In this document: positions 1 through 5,132 of the stretch, piece by piece
How positions within the stretch are numbered: position 1 is the first letter of the stretch
Layout: every line of letters begins with the position of its first letter
Assembly: GCF_014648095.1 (NCBI RefSeq)
Contig: NZ_BMQL01000095.1
Coordinates: forward strand, 1-9,374
Source: Deinococcus ruber
GTDB taxonomy: Bacteria; Deinococcota; Deinococci; Deinococcales; Deinococcaceae
DNA: 9,374 nucleotides
Reading direction: 5' to 3'
Notes under the pieces: model-generated
Told to the model about the DNA's origin: nothing
The model's database searches: none
What the model saw: the letters and a program-made list of their open reading frames with translations, nothing else
Program-made: the position numbers and the translations under genes

Positions 1-6
1 CTGTCA

Positions 7-29
7 AACCTGGGGTCTAGCCCCTGGTT
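7..29. repeat. Inverted repeat with one mismatch at the window edge
   Basis: AACC-T-GGGG (7-15) and CCCC-T-GGTT (21-29) pair around a TCTAG loop with one T:T mismatch. It lies just outside the stop codon of the IS630 remnant. It could be the outer end of that element (there is a TA at 18-19) or a fortuitous hairpin. There is no T-run on either side to make it a terminator. Confidence 0.35.
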
Positions 30-291
30 CACCTGTCTCCAAATTGTGCAGGTATCAATAGGACGGTGAGAGACATGAAACAGGTGTTTGCGACCGTGGC
101 ATCCGTCAAATCCGCCAAATTCTGTGCGTTGAAGTTCAGGCGCGTATGGCGGCAAGGTGACGCGCTAGAGGCCAGTAGGCCGGCCGGCCGGTCCGGCCGG
201 TGTCGGCAGGGACATGGAAGCCCGCCCCATCGTCCACGACCAAGACGTGGTGATCTACCCCCGCGCTGACACTGGTTGATATTGCAACACC
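29..291 (-). pseudogene. IS630-family transposase, C-terminal remnant
   Basis: The minus strand from 291 to 136 reads ...SAGVDHHVLVVDDGAGFH..., which matches the second catalytic aspartate region of IS630-family DDE transposases (VLVxDnagxH). In a second frame around 116-151 it reads VTLPPYAPEL, the family's hallmark block before the third acidic residue. In a third frame, down to the stop at 29-31, it reads NAQNLADLTDATVANTC, resembling the family's C-terminal helix. No frame holds all three blocks, and the usual NPxE-xxW stretch after PPYAPEL is missing, so there are at least two frameshifts and an internal deletion. The N-terminal half is absent: the sequence stops at the left end of the IS3 element and I find no matching piece beyond that element's right end. 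The family match is from recognised motifs; the deletion is inferred. It cannot make an active enzyme. Confidence 0.7.
179..203. repeat. GGCCGG-rich tandem/palindromic tract
   Basis: The tract is repeated CCGG/GGCC units with a single T interruption, inside the IS630 remnant between its VVDDGAGFH and PPYAPEL blocks. The expected coding frame is lost around here, so slippage or expansion of the tract may have helped break the gene (inference). Confidence 0.5.
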
Positions 292-293
292 CC

Positions 294-316
294 TGTGGAG
301 GATCAGTTCGGTCTGG
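294..316 (+). repeat. IS3 element left terminal inverted repeat
   Basis: The inward sequence starts TGTGGAGGATCAGTTCGGTCTG and lies downstream of the orfB stop. It matches the other end in 18 of the first 22 positions. Confidence 0.8.
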
Positions 317-1121
317 CCTGGTGTTCTTCGAATCGAGCGGGTGAGCGGTACCCCAGGCTGGAATGGCGTCGCTCACGGTTATAGAACACTTCAATCCACT
401 CGAAGACCAAATGACGTGTGTCAGCGCGGTTTCCCTGTGCCTTATGCAGATTGAGTTCCATCTTCAGGGTCGCGAAAAAGCTCTCCATGGCAGCATGATC
501 CCAACACTCGCCCTTCCTGCTCATACTCTGGAGCGCCTGGAGGCGCTCCAAGGCCTGTCGGTACTCGCTGCTGGCGTATTGAACCCCCCTATCTGAATGA
601 TGAAGCATTCCTTGTCCAGGACGACGGATCCGCTGCGCCATCGTGAGGGCTGCCACGACCAACTCGGTATGGAGCGTCTTGCGCATCGCCCAGCCGATGA
701 TCTTTCTGGAAAAGAGATCCATCACCACTGCCAGGTACATCCAGCCTTCGTGGGTGGGTAAATAGGTCATGTCCGTGACCCATTTCTGGTTGGGCCGGTC
801 CGCCGTAAAGTCGCGATTGAGCAGGTTCTCGGCCACGGGATGCCGATGTGTTGAATTGGTAGTAGTACGAAATTTCCGCTTGCAGCGCACCTTGAGGCCT
901 GCTGCCTTCATCAGGCGGGTGATCCGTGCTCGACTGACCTGCTGTCCCTCTTCGGCCAGCACGGCCTGAACGCGGGGGGCACCGTAGGTGCCCCGGCTCT
1001 CCTGATACATCTTCTGGATCAATGGCGTCAAGGTGACATCCGCCTGAACGTGTCGGTTCTCTGGCCTTCTCCACCACGCAAAAGAGCCACTCACGCCAAC
1101 ATCGAGCGTCCTGCACAGCAA
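303..1121 (-). CDS. IS3-family transposase OrfB (DDE integrase domain)
   Basis: This is the catalytic subunit of the IS3 transposase, cutting and joining the element's ends as a fusion with OrfA. From the TTG at 1121 there are 272 residues: an N-terminal HTH-like segment with TYGAPRV near residue 45, then a retroviral-integrase-type core. Catalytic residues are D117 (KWVTDMTYL), D177 (HHSDRGVQY) and E213 (AAMESFFATLK), with K220 seven residues later; the D-E spacing of 35 is the family signature. It ends with the usual YNRERRHSSLGYRSP block. The real N-terminus is further upstream: the frame is open through LIDQFIEQHRHAYPIE to at least 1169, overlapping the end of orfA, with no ATG, so natural expression would need frameshifting from orfA. 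Oddly, orfB lies in the +1 frame relative to orfA, not the usual -1. The catalytic core looks intact. Confidence 0.92.
   Translation of the reverse strand: MLCRTLDVGVSGSFAWWRRPENRHVQADVTLTPLIQKMYQESRGTYGAPRVQAVLAEEGQQVSRARITRLMKAAGLKVRCKRKFRTTTNSTHRHPVAENLLNRDFTADRPNQKWVTDMTYLPTHEGWMYLAVVMDLFSRKIIGWAMRKTLHTELVVAALTMAQRIRRPGQGMLHHSDRGVQYASSEYRQALERLQALQSMSRKGECWDHAAMESFFATLKMELNLHKAQGNRADTRHLVFEWIEVFYNRERRHSSLGYRSPARFEEHQARPN
529..550. repeat. Perfect 9-bp hairpin inside IS3 orfB
   Basis: TGGAGCGCC (529-537) and GGCGCTCCA (542-550) are perfect arms around a 4-nt TGGA loop, within the coding region between the second D and the E. Confidence 0.7.
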
Positions 1122-1161
1122 CTCGATGGGGTACGCGTGACGATGTTGCTCGATAAACTGG

Positions 1162-1497
1162 TCAATCAGTTTTCTTTGGCAAGGGCTCCCAGCCTGCGGC
1201 TGGGAAGAAGGCCAGCGCTTTTTTCAGAATATCCCGTTCCTGACGGGTAATTTCGAGTTCGCGTTCGAGCTTCTTGACCCGCGCTTCCTGCTCACTCAAT
1301 GCCGCGACCCCGCGTCCGGTGAACTGGGGGCGTCCGGCCGCCGTTTGCTGCTCGTGGTGCTGCTTCCAGCGCACCACGAGATAGGGCTGAATGCCCAGGT
1401 TTCGGGCAATCTCCGCGCAACTCTTCTGGCTGCTGATCACCAGGCGGACGGCTTCTTCTTTGAACTCGGCGGTGTACGTGTGTTTGCTGGCCGTCAT
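1162..1497 (-). CDS. IS3-family transposase OrfA (HTH protein)
   Basis: OrfA is the DNA-binding subunit that recognises the element's terminal repeats and acts fused to OrfB. The 111-residue product starts MTASKHTYTAEFKEEAVRLV, the standard IS3 OrfA opening, followed by a helix-turn-helix (SCAEIARNLGIQPYLVVRWK). A C-terminal heptad-like helix (EARVKKLERELEITRQERDILKKAL) resembles the OrfA leucine zipper. I chose the ATG at 1497 because GGAG sits 6 nt upstream; the in-frame ATG at 1509 has GAAGGA only 2 nt before it. The gene ends in PLPKKTD-stop, where the CCAAAGAAAACTGA stretch is the natural place for frameshifting into orfB. Confidence 0.9.
   Translation of the reverse strand: MTASKHTYTAEFKEEAVRLVISSQKSCAEIARNLGIQPYLVVRWKQHHEQQTAAGRPQFTGRGVAALSEQEARVKKLERELEITRQERDILKKALAFFPAAGWEPLPKKTD
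1187..1205. repeat. Perfect 8-bp hairpin just before the orfA/orfB overlap
   Basis: TCCCAGCC and GGCTGGGA pair around a 3-nt loop. On the minus-strand transcript the hairpin lies about 12 nt upstream of the A-rich orfA/orfB junction. Stimulatory structures in IS3 frameshifting are normally downstream, so a role here is uncertain. Confidence 0.6.
1351..1380. repeat. Perfect 10-bp inverted repeat inside IS3 orfA
   Basis: CTCGTGGTGC (1351-1360) and GCACCACGAG (1371-1380) are separated by 10 nt. It lies in the segment encoding the end of the HTH and the linker (VVRWKQHHEQQTAAG). Confidence 0.7.
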
Positions 1498-1516
1498 GTC
1501 AGTCTCCATTGTCCTT

Positions 1517-1538
1517 CAGACTGAACGCCTCCTCCACA
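1517..1538 (-). repeat. IS3 element right terminal inverted repeat
   Basis: Read inward on the minus strand it is TGTGGAGGAGGCGTTCAGTCTG, about 20 bp upstream of the orfA start. The orfA promoter would have to lie partly in this end or outside the element. Confidence 0.8.
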
Positions 1539-1792
1539 ACACCGTAGCAAGATCAGGTGGCAAAGGTCCCAGCACCGCTTGACACGCGGCTTTGCTGACC
1601 TCAGGCACCAACCAACAGCCGCTGTGGCCGACTTCAGGGCCCACGAAGGCGTGACGTAACTTCTGTTTACAAAGCTCCAGTTCTTGCTCAGCACGGAGGC
1701 TGGCCTTCACGTTTCTGTTACTGCCGGTCTGTCTTACTGGGACACGACCGCCAACCCAACAATCGCCGTGCGTACAGACAAGGAGCTTCAAG
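1539..1792. other. Unassigned spacer with a possible minus-strand gene remnant
   Basis: No gene is recognised between the IS3 end and the small membrane gene. The minus strand stays open from 1821 to the IS boundary and includes a protein-like run (ASLRAEQELELCKQKLRHAF, then VGPEVGHSGCWLVPEV) with no clear start or ribosome-binding site. It does not resemble the missing N-terminal half of the IS630 transposase on the other side of the element. It may be a fragment of an interrupted gene or chance. Confidence 0.3.
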
Positions 1793-1975
1793 ATGTTCCA
1801 AGTGATCCTCGTGATCATCATACTGGAGATCGCCTCAAGTCTGGCGTTGGGCCTGTACCTTGGATATGTCGCCTGGAGAGGGCCACGCCGTCCTGACCGC
1901 GTGAAGCGGGTGTTCCGCGCGAGTCAACGGCGCAAAGCGGCGGTCAGTGTGGTCAGGCCGCCGTTTCAGCACTGA
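1793..1975 (+). CDS. Small single-pass membrane protein, 60 aa
   Basis: I do not recognise the family. Residues 3-27 form one strongly hydrophobic helix (QVILVIIILEIASSLALGLYLG and on to W). The remaining 33 residues are short and strongly basic (RGPRRPDRVKRVFRASQRRK). The positive-inside rule would place the tail in the cytoplasm with the N-terminus outside. Support for a real gene is good: AAGGAG lies 7 nt before the ATG, and a rho-independent terminator follows 40 bp after the stop, so it looks like a one-gene transcription unit. There are no cysteines and no catalytic motif. Possible roles are a small stress or membrane-modulating protein or a type I toxin-like peptide; nothing in the sequence decides between these. 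Confidence 0.7.
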   Translation: MFQVILVIIILEIASSLALGLYLGYVAWRGPRRPDRVKRVFRASQRRKAAVSVVRPPFQH

Positions 1976-2014
1976 GGTTGTTGGTCTCGACCCCCATCTG
2001 TTCAGTCCCATAAG

Positions 2015-2037
2015 ACCCGCGATTCAGCGGGTTTTTT
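2015..2037 (+). terminator. Rho-independent terminator
   Basis: ACCCGC (2015-2020), loop GATTCA, then GCGGGT (2027-2032) running into a T6 tract. It ends the 60-aa membrane protein unit on the plus strand. Confidence 0.85.
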
Positions 2038-2513
2038 CATGCCCGCCTTGGCCTTGAAGTTGAGCAGCGTGAGCCGCGTCCTTGGTTGACTTGACCGCAT
2101 TTTTACCTTCCAGGCTCACGATGTGGCATGACCAGGCATCCTGCTTCTGAGCGAACCCTTCGCGTCTCTCCGCTGATGTGGTGGCTGGTCGTTTCACTCC
2201 TCTCGCTGGGCTACGTTGCCAGAGGGCGCAGGCTGAGGATTTTCCTGATCGAGGCACCGTGTGACGAAGATCCAGCCGCTGCTCAGCGAGGAAACGAAGT
2301 TCTCCAGGCCCTCCTGACAGCGCTGGCCGAACCAGCTTGAGCCGCCCTGCACGCCTCCTGAAGCGATCCAGCACCCAAGTGCTGCAGCGAACATTGTCCT
2401 GAGCCGCCCTTCGTGCCTATCTGTGCCCGGGTCTTTCTTGGCAGGCCTCATGCACTGCCACTTGCTGCTGTCTGCTTCGCGCAACGCCCTCACGGCTCCC
2501 CAGGCGTGCGCCG
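2038..2513. other. Unassigned 476-bp spacer
   Basis: No recognisable gene is seen. A 70-residue plus-strand frame at 2128-2340 (MTRHPASERTL..., with a hydrophobic MWWLVVSLLSLGYV stretch) starts at an ATG without a convincing Shine-Dalgarno sequence, and I cannot place it in a family. A 10-bp direct repeat GAGCCGCCCT occurs at 2339-2348 and 2401-2410. No terminator is seen for the convergent minus-strand gene ending at 2514. Confidence 0.4.
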
Positions 2514-3341
2514 CTAAAGCTCGCCCTGGACCCACGCCTTTACATACGCAGCGAGTTCGCGCAGCAGGGTGTACTGCTCTAAGGGCGTCGGGATGAAGCC
2601 TGAAGCGGCCACAGCAGCTGGGGCCGGCACAGAGGTGAACGGCACGCCGACCTTGGCGAACATCAGGGCCGCGCGGCGCGAATGCCAGGACGAGGTGACC
2701 AAAAGCACCTGCTGCCATCGGTGGTGGGTGATCAGCCGTGCGGTTTCGACCGCTTCGTCATGGGTGTTCATGACGTTGTGCAGGATCTCCACCGGCGGCA
2801 GCTGTGCTGGGAAGCGTTGTTGGAGGAGCTGGAGGGACACATCCGAGACTTTCGGACAGTCGGCGCCGTAGAGCGCGTCTGCCTGCTGGCTGAGCACCAG
2901 CGTGGACGCGTACCCGGCCTGCCACAGCCGGATGCCCTGTTCCAGCCGCTCCTGGGAAGCTGCGGTCAGCACGCCCGTGGTGCAGTTCACACCGCCGCCT
3001 AGGATCACGATGGCGTCGGCGTGTCGAGGGGTAGCCTGCACGGTCAGGGCGGTCAGAATCCGGTGCAGCATAGGCGTGAACGTGAGGCTGCTGAGGATCA
3101 GCAGCAGCGGCAGCACTAGGACGAGCACGGCCGTCCGCGTGGACGGTTGACGCAGCAACAGGAAGGTCCCACCGGTCAGGAGCACCGCGCACGCGACCAG
3201 TGGGACCTTCCAGTACAACGCGTGCCACAACGAACTTGCCAGGAGGCCGATGGCAATGGACACGACCACGGAGAAGACGGAAGGCGGAACGTGCTGGGGC
3301 ATCTGGTTGAGTGTGGCATGCCGAGATGACTCGGCGGTCAC
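2514..3341 (-). CDS. DUF218 (ElyC/SanA/YdcF-family) membrane protein
   Basis: The 275-residue protein has an N-terminal membrane part with helices near residues 20-40, 44-64 and 69-88, then a DUF218 domain from about 108 to 250. Family blocks are visible in order: ADAIVILGGGV (108-118), RLEQGIRLWQAGYASTLVLS, NTHDEAVETARL (182-193), and VLLVTSSWHSRRAALMF (202-218). The layout matches ElyC-type proteins, with the DUF218 domain probably facing the outside. Known members (ElyC, SanA) affect envelope integrity and peptidoglycan or lipid-carrier metabolism in Enterobacteria; the reaction is not firmly established, so the role here is inference. The start is a GTG at 3341; no good Shine-Dalgarno is seen before it, and an in-frame ATG at residue 14 is an alternative. 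It stands alone on its strand and appears intact. Confidence 0.88.
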   Translation of the reverse strand: MTAESSRHATLNQMPQHVPPSVFSVVVSIAIGLLASSLWHALYWKVPLVACAVLLTGGTFLLLRQPSTRTAVLVLVLPLLLILSSLTFTPMLHRILTALTVQATPRHADAIVILGGGVNCTTGVLTAASQERLEQGIRLWQAGYASTLVLSQQADALYGADCPKVSDVSLQLLQQRFPAQLPPVEILHNVMNTHDEAVETARLITHHRWQQVLLVTSSWHSRRAALMFAKVGVPFTSVPAPAAVAASGFIPTPLEQYTLLRELAAYVKAWVQGEL

Positions 3342-3388
3342 TGTTTGGAACAGGGATTCTCACCGTGGGCCTATAGCGGTCGTGTTAA

Positions 3389-3420
3389 ACAGCACGCCTC
3401 ACACGCGGGAGCCGTGCTGT
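3389..3420. repeat. Inverted repeat upstream of the DUF218 gene
   Basis: ACAGCACG (3389-3396) and CGTGCTGT (3413-3420) are perfect arms. Inside them, one C:C mismatch is followed by CTC/GAG pairing. It lies 48 bp upstream of the DUF218 gene start on one strand and about 70 bp before a short plus-strand frame on the other. There is no adequate T-run for a terminator; it could be an operator or leader structure. Confidence 0.5.
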
Positions 3421-3489
3421 CCATCGTGTTTCTCTCAACACGTTCACTCCTTCACCGCGCTCCAGCAGGGTATTCATGGAAGGGGTACC

Positions 3490-3558
3490 ATGCAGCCGAT
3501 CTTGATGCGATCCCTTGCCGTCCTGGCCCTTGCCTCGATGGATTCCCCATGCCCCTGA
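3490..3558 (+). CDS. Signal-peptide-like 22-residue frame, probably a truncated gene
   Basis: ATG with GGAAGGGG 4 nt upstream. The product is short: M-Q-P-I-L-M-R-S, then the hydrophobic LAVLALAS, then MDSPCP and stop. It looks like the start of an exported protein whose body is missing. An alternative frame overlapping its end carries a prepilin-like leader (3549-3593). Either a leader peptide or a gene stub is possible; there is no homology to decide. Confidence 0.3.
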   Translation: MQPILMRSLAVLALASMDSPCP

Positions 3559-3593
3559 AGCGTTCCGCGGGATTTACGTTCGTTTCACTCTAG
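3549..3593 (+). pseudogene. Prepilin-leader-like stub
   Basis: From an ATG at 3549 the frame reads MPLKRSAGFTFVSL and stops. A short basic leader followed by A-G-F-T-x-V-x-L resembles the type III (prepilin peptidase) signal G|FTLVELL, but position +5 is Ser instead of Glu and the hydrophobic helix is cut by a stop. With only 14 residues this may be coincidence. Confidence 0.2.
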
Positions 3594-3603
3594 ATGTGGC
3601 GTC

Positions 3604-3883
3604 ATGTTGGCTATGAACCGTCATCAGATCATCCGTGTCGATCTGCGGATGCGTTTGCACAGGCGCCGGCGCCTGTGGATCATCAGTCTCACAGCGCTGG
3701 TTGCGGGCGGCCTGCCATTGTTTGTCGTTGTCGGGCTTGAAGCCTGCCTTGGGTCTCGCGCTGAGCGTCATTGCCGCGCTCTGGAGCGCGTGTTGGATTG
3801 CCTGGTTCTCGTACCAGCAGCAGGATGATTTCCATCTTTTGCCTGACAAAGAGTCGGATGCCCCTCAGCGGATACCTTTCTGA
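3604..3883 (+). pseudogene. Small two-helix membrane protein, frameshifted
   Basis: The first frame, from the ATG at 3604 (or 3613), gives a basic N-terminus (MNRHQIIRVDLRMRLHRRRR) and a hydrophobic helix (LWIISLTALVAGGLPLFVVVG). It then runs into a non-hydrophobic tail and stops at 3828. The next frame continues naturally with KPALGLALSVIAALWSACWI, a second helix, then a polar tail ending DAPQRIPF at 3883. Removing one G from the GGG at 3733-3735 joins them into a roughly 92-residue protein with two membrane helices. A terminator follows 23 bp after the stop, which supports a once-functional gene. No Shine-Dalgarno is clear and the family is not recognised. The break is either real or a sequencing error. 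Confidence 0.55.
3658..3677. repeat. Perfect 20-bp palindrome
   Basis: CACAGGCGCCGGCGCCTGTG is its own reverse complement with no spacer, inside the basic N-terminal coding part of the small membrane protein gene (codons for LHRRRRLW). Confidence 0.8.
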
Positions 3884-3906
3884 GCCGGCCGTCGTATCCA
3901 TCTCTG

Positions 3907-3927
3907 CCCCGCTTCGACGGGGTTTTT
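3907..3927 (+). terminator. Rho-independent terminator
   Basis: CCCCG (3907-3911), loop CTTCGA, CGGGG (3918-3922), then T5. It ends the small two-helix membrane protein unit; the IS5 element begins 5 bp further on. Confidence 0.82.
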
Positions 3928-3932
3928 CATTA

Positions 3933-3951
3933 GACCTCCTGCGAACGTAGG
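3933..3951 (+). repeat. IS5 element left inverted repeat
   Basis: GACCTCCTGCGAACGTAGG. The core CTGCGAACGT is identical to the other end. Confidence 0.8.
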
Positions 3952-3968
3952 GCGGTAGGCTGCAGAGG

Positions 3969-4864
3969 ATGACGGCGTTAAAGTATAAGCAAGCCTTGCA
4001 ACTGAATAAGGCCCAGTTTCGACGACTGACTGGAGTTAATCTAGAGTCGATCTGGAGACGTTCGCTGAGATGGAAGCGGTGCTGCACGACCGAGAAGCCG
4101 ATAAGGGCAGGTCAGGACGTCCATCGGCAGCGCCGGAGCCTGCAATTTCGCTTTTGCGGCACCGTGCGATCACGATCAAGCGTCGTGAACCTTGGCCGAG
4201 ATCAATAACACTGGAATTCTGGCGAGAATACCGGACGTCCTTCCATCTGGGTCAAGTGTGGGGTATCCATGAGACGACGGTTCTGCGAACCGTGGTCCGG
4301 GTGGAAGACGCGCTGCTGCGGAGCGGAGGGTTCTCCCTGCCAGGGAAAAGACGCTGACGAACAGTGGCACGGTGTTCACGGCGGTCGTGGTAGATGTGCG
4401 TGAGGTGCCCTGTGAACGCTCCAAAAAAAGCAACGAGACTGGTCAGTGGGAACAAGAAGCGCCACACGCTGAAATTGCAACGCCTGATCCATACGTTCAC
4501 GTGCCAGATCCTCTGCGTGGCCACGGGTCGTGGGGCGACGCATGATCTTCGACGCCTGAGGGAGTCGAAGACCCAGATTTATCCGGACACCGAACGCCTC
4601 GCCGACGCTGGGTATCAAGGGATTCATCACCAACACGCGTTCACTCGAACGCCGAAGAACGCGAGCAAGGATCACCCGCTCATGAAAGCCCAGCGGGCTG
4701 ACACTCGTCAAGGCGCGAAGGTGAGATTGCCCGTGGAGCATGTCATCCGGCGGCTCAAGGTCTTCTGTATCTTCAAGGAGACGTATCGGCACCGACGGCG
4801 CCGCGTTCAACTCCGGGTCAATCTCATGGCTGCCCTCTGCAACCGCATCCCCATCCAAACCTGA
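3969..4864 (+). pseudogene. IS5-family transposase, multiply frameshifted
   Basis: Conserved IS5 blocks appear in order but in different frames. First is MTALKYKQALQLNKAQFRRLTGV from 3969. Next, from about 4050, come TFAEMEAVLHDREADKGRSG and FWREYRTSFHLGQVWGIHETTV. From about 4351 comes VVVDVREVPCERSKK (first D), and from about 4424 to the stop comes GNKKRHTLK, LADAGYQGI (second D), EHVIRRLKVF (the E) and the arginine-rich end. Frame changes fall near 4040-4055, at the AAAA of 4346-4349, and at the A7 run 4423-4429. A stretch around 4137-4189 does not fit the family and looks like an insertion of roughly 50 nt before the LEFWREYRT block. The catalytic residues survive but no single protein can be made. 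Confidence 0.87.
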
Positions 4865-4879
4865 CGTTCGCAGAAGGTC
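4860..4879 (-). repeat. IS5 element right inverted repeat
   Basis: The minus strand reads GACCTTCTGCGAACGTCAGG inward. It overlaps the transposase stop codon region. Confidence 0.8.
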
Positions 4880-4881
4880 TA

Positions 4882-5132
4882 GTGACTGCGGCCTCACCGC
4901 GGTCTTCGACTGCTGTTCGCCATCGGTGAATCAGCCTGGGCACCAGTGAATGCTCCCGGTAGCGTTAGGCGGTGGTGTGCAGGCCAGCATTGATTTGGCC
5001 GACCACCTGAAGCTTGAACTCACGGCTGTGATTCCGTCCTGGCATCTGGGCTCCTCCGCGGTGCAATTAGCGGAGCTGCTGATCGGGGTGAAGTGTCTTG
5101 GCCTGTGGTCTTGTCCGGAGGGTTCATTCCAC
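4882..5132. other. Spacer between the IS5 element and the HAD gene
   Basis: No recognised gene. A plus-strand frame at 4950-5171 (MLPVALGGGVQASIDLADHL...) has no clear ribosome-binding site, overlaps the HAD gene end, and resembles nothing I can name. A 6-bp-arm inverted repeat CTCCGC/GCGGAG at 5054-5075 lies about 60 bp past the HAD stop but has no T-run, so it is at best a weak 3' structure for the minus-strand operon. Confidence 0.4.

Larger units (their letters stand above)
294..1538 (-). mobile_element. IS3-family insertion sequence, 1245 bp
   Basis: The element contains orfA and orfB of an IS3-type transposase, both on the minus strand, between terminal inverted repeats. Read inward, the left end begins TGTGGAGGATCAGTTCGGTC and the right end TGTGGAGGAGGCGTTCAGTC, agreeing at TGTGGAGGA, GTTC and GTCTG. 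Ends of TG...CA type fit the family. A clean target duplication is not obvious: the five bases on each side are ACCCC and ACACC (4/5), and AACACC occurs at 286-291 and 1538-1543, offset from the left end by two bases. The left flank is an IS630 transposase remnant, so this is a nested insertion or a recombination junction. I do not assign a named IS. Confidence 0.88.
3933..4879 (+). mobile_element. IS5-family insertion sequence, decayed, about 947 bp
   Basis: The ends read inward are GACCTCCTGCGAACGTAGG on the left and GACCTTCTGCGAACGTCAGG on the right, differing by one base in the first 15. TA lies immediately outside both ends (3931-3932 and 4880-4881), consistent with the short TA-type target duplications of some IS5 subgroups. 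Between them is a single plus-strand transposase gene in several broken frames. The ends are much better preserved than the gene, so the element might still be moved by a related transposase in trans (inference). Confidence 0.85.

Noticed and set aside
589..1116. 175-residue minus-strand frame
   Set aside because: It is the out-of-frame shadow of IS3 orfB, which carries the catalytic residues.
2758..3363. 201-residue minus-strand frame, arginine-rich
   Set aside because: It is an out-of-frame shadow of the DUF218 gene in GC-rich sequence.
4423..4429. A7 run as a programmed -1 frameshift site in the IS5 transposase
   Set aside because: The next coding block is in the +1 (or -2) frame, not -1, and the gene is broken at other places as well, so decay is the simpler reading.
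4376..4897. 173-residue minus-strand frame
   Set aside because: It is antisense to the IS5 transposase remnant, which shows family blocks on the plus strand.
5054..5075. Inverted repeat as terminator of the ATP-grasp/HAD operon
   Set aside because: There is no T-run after it on the minus strand and the arms are only 6 bp.
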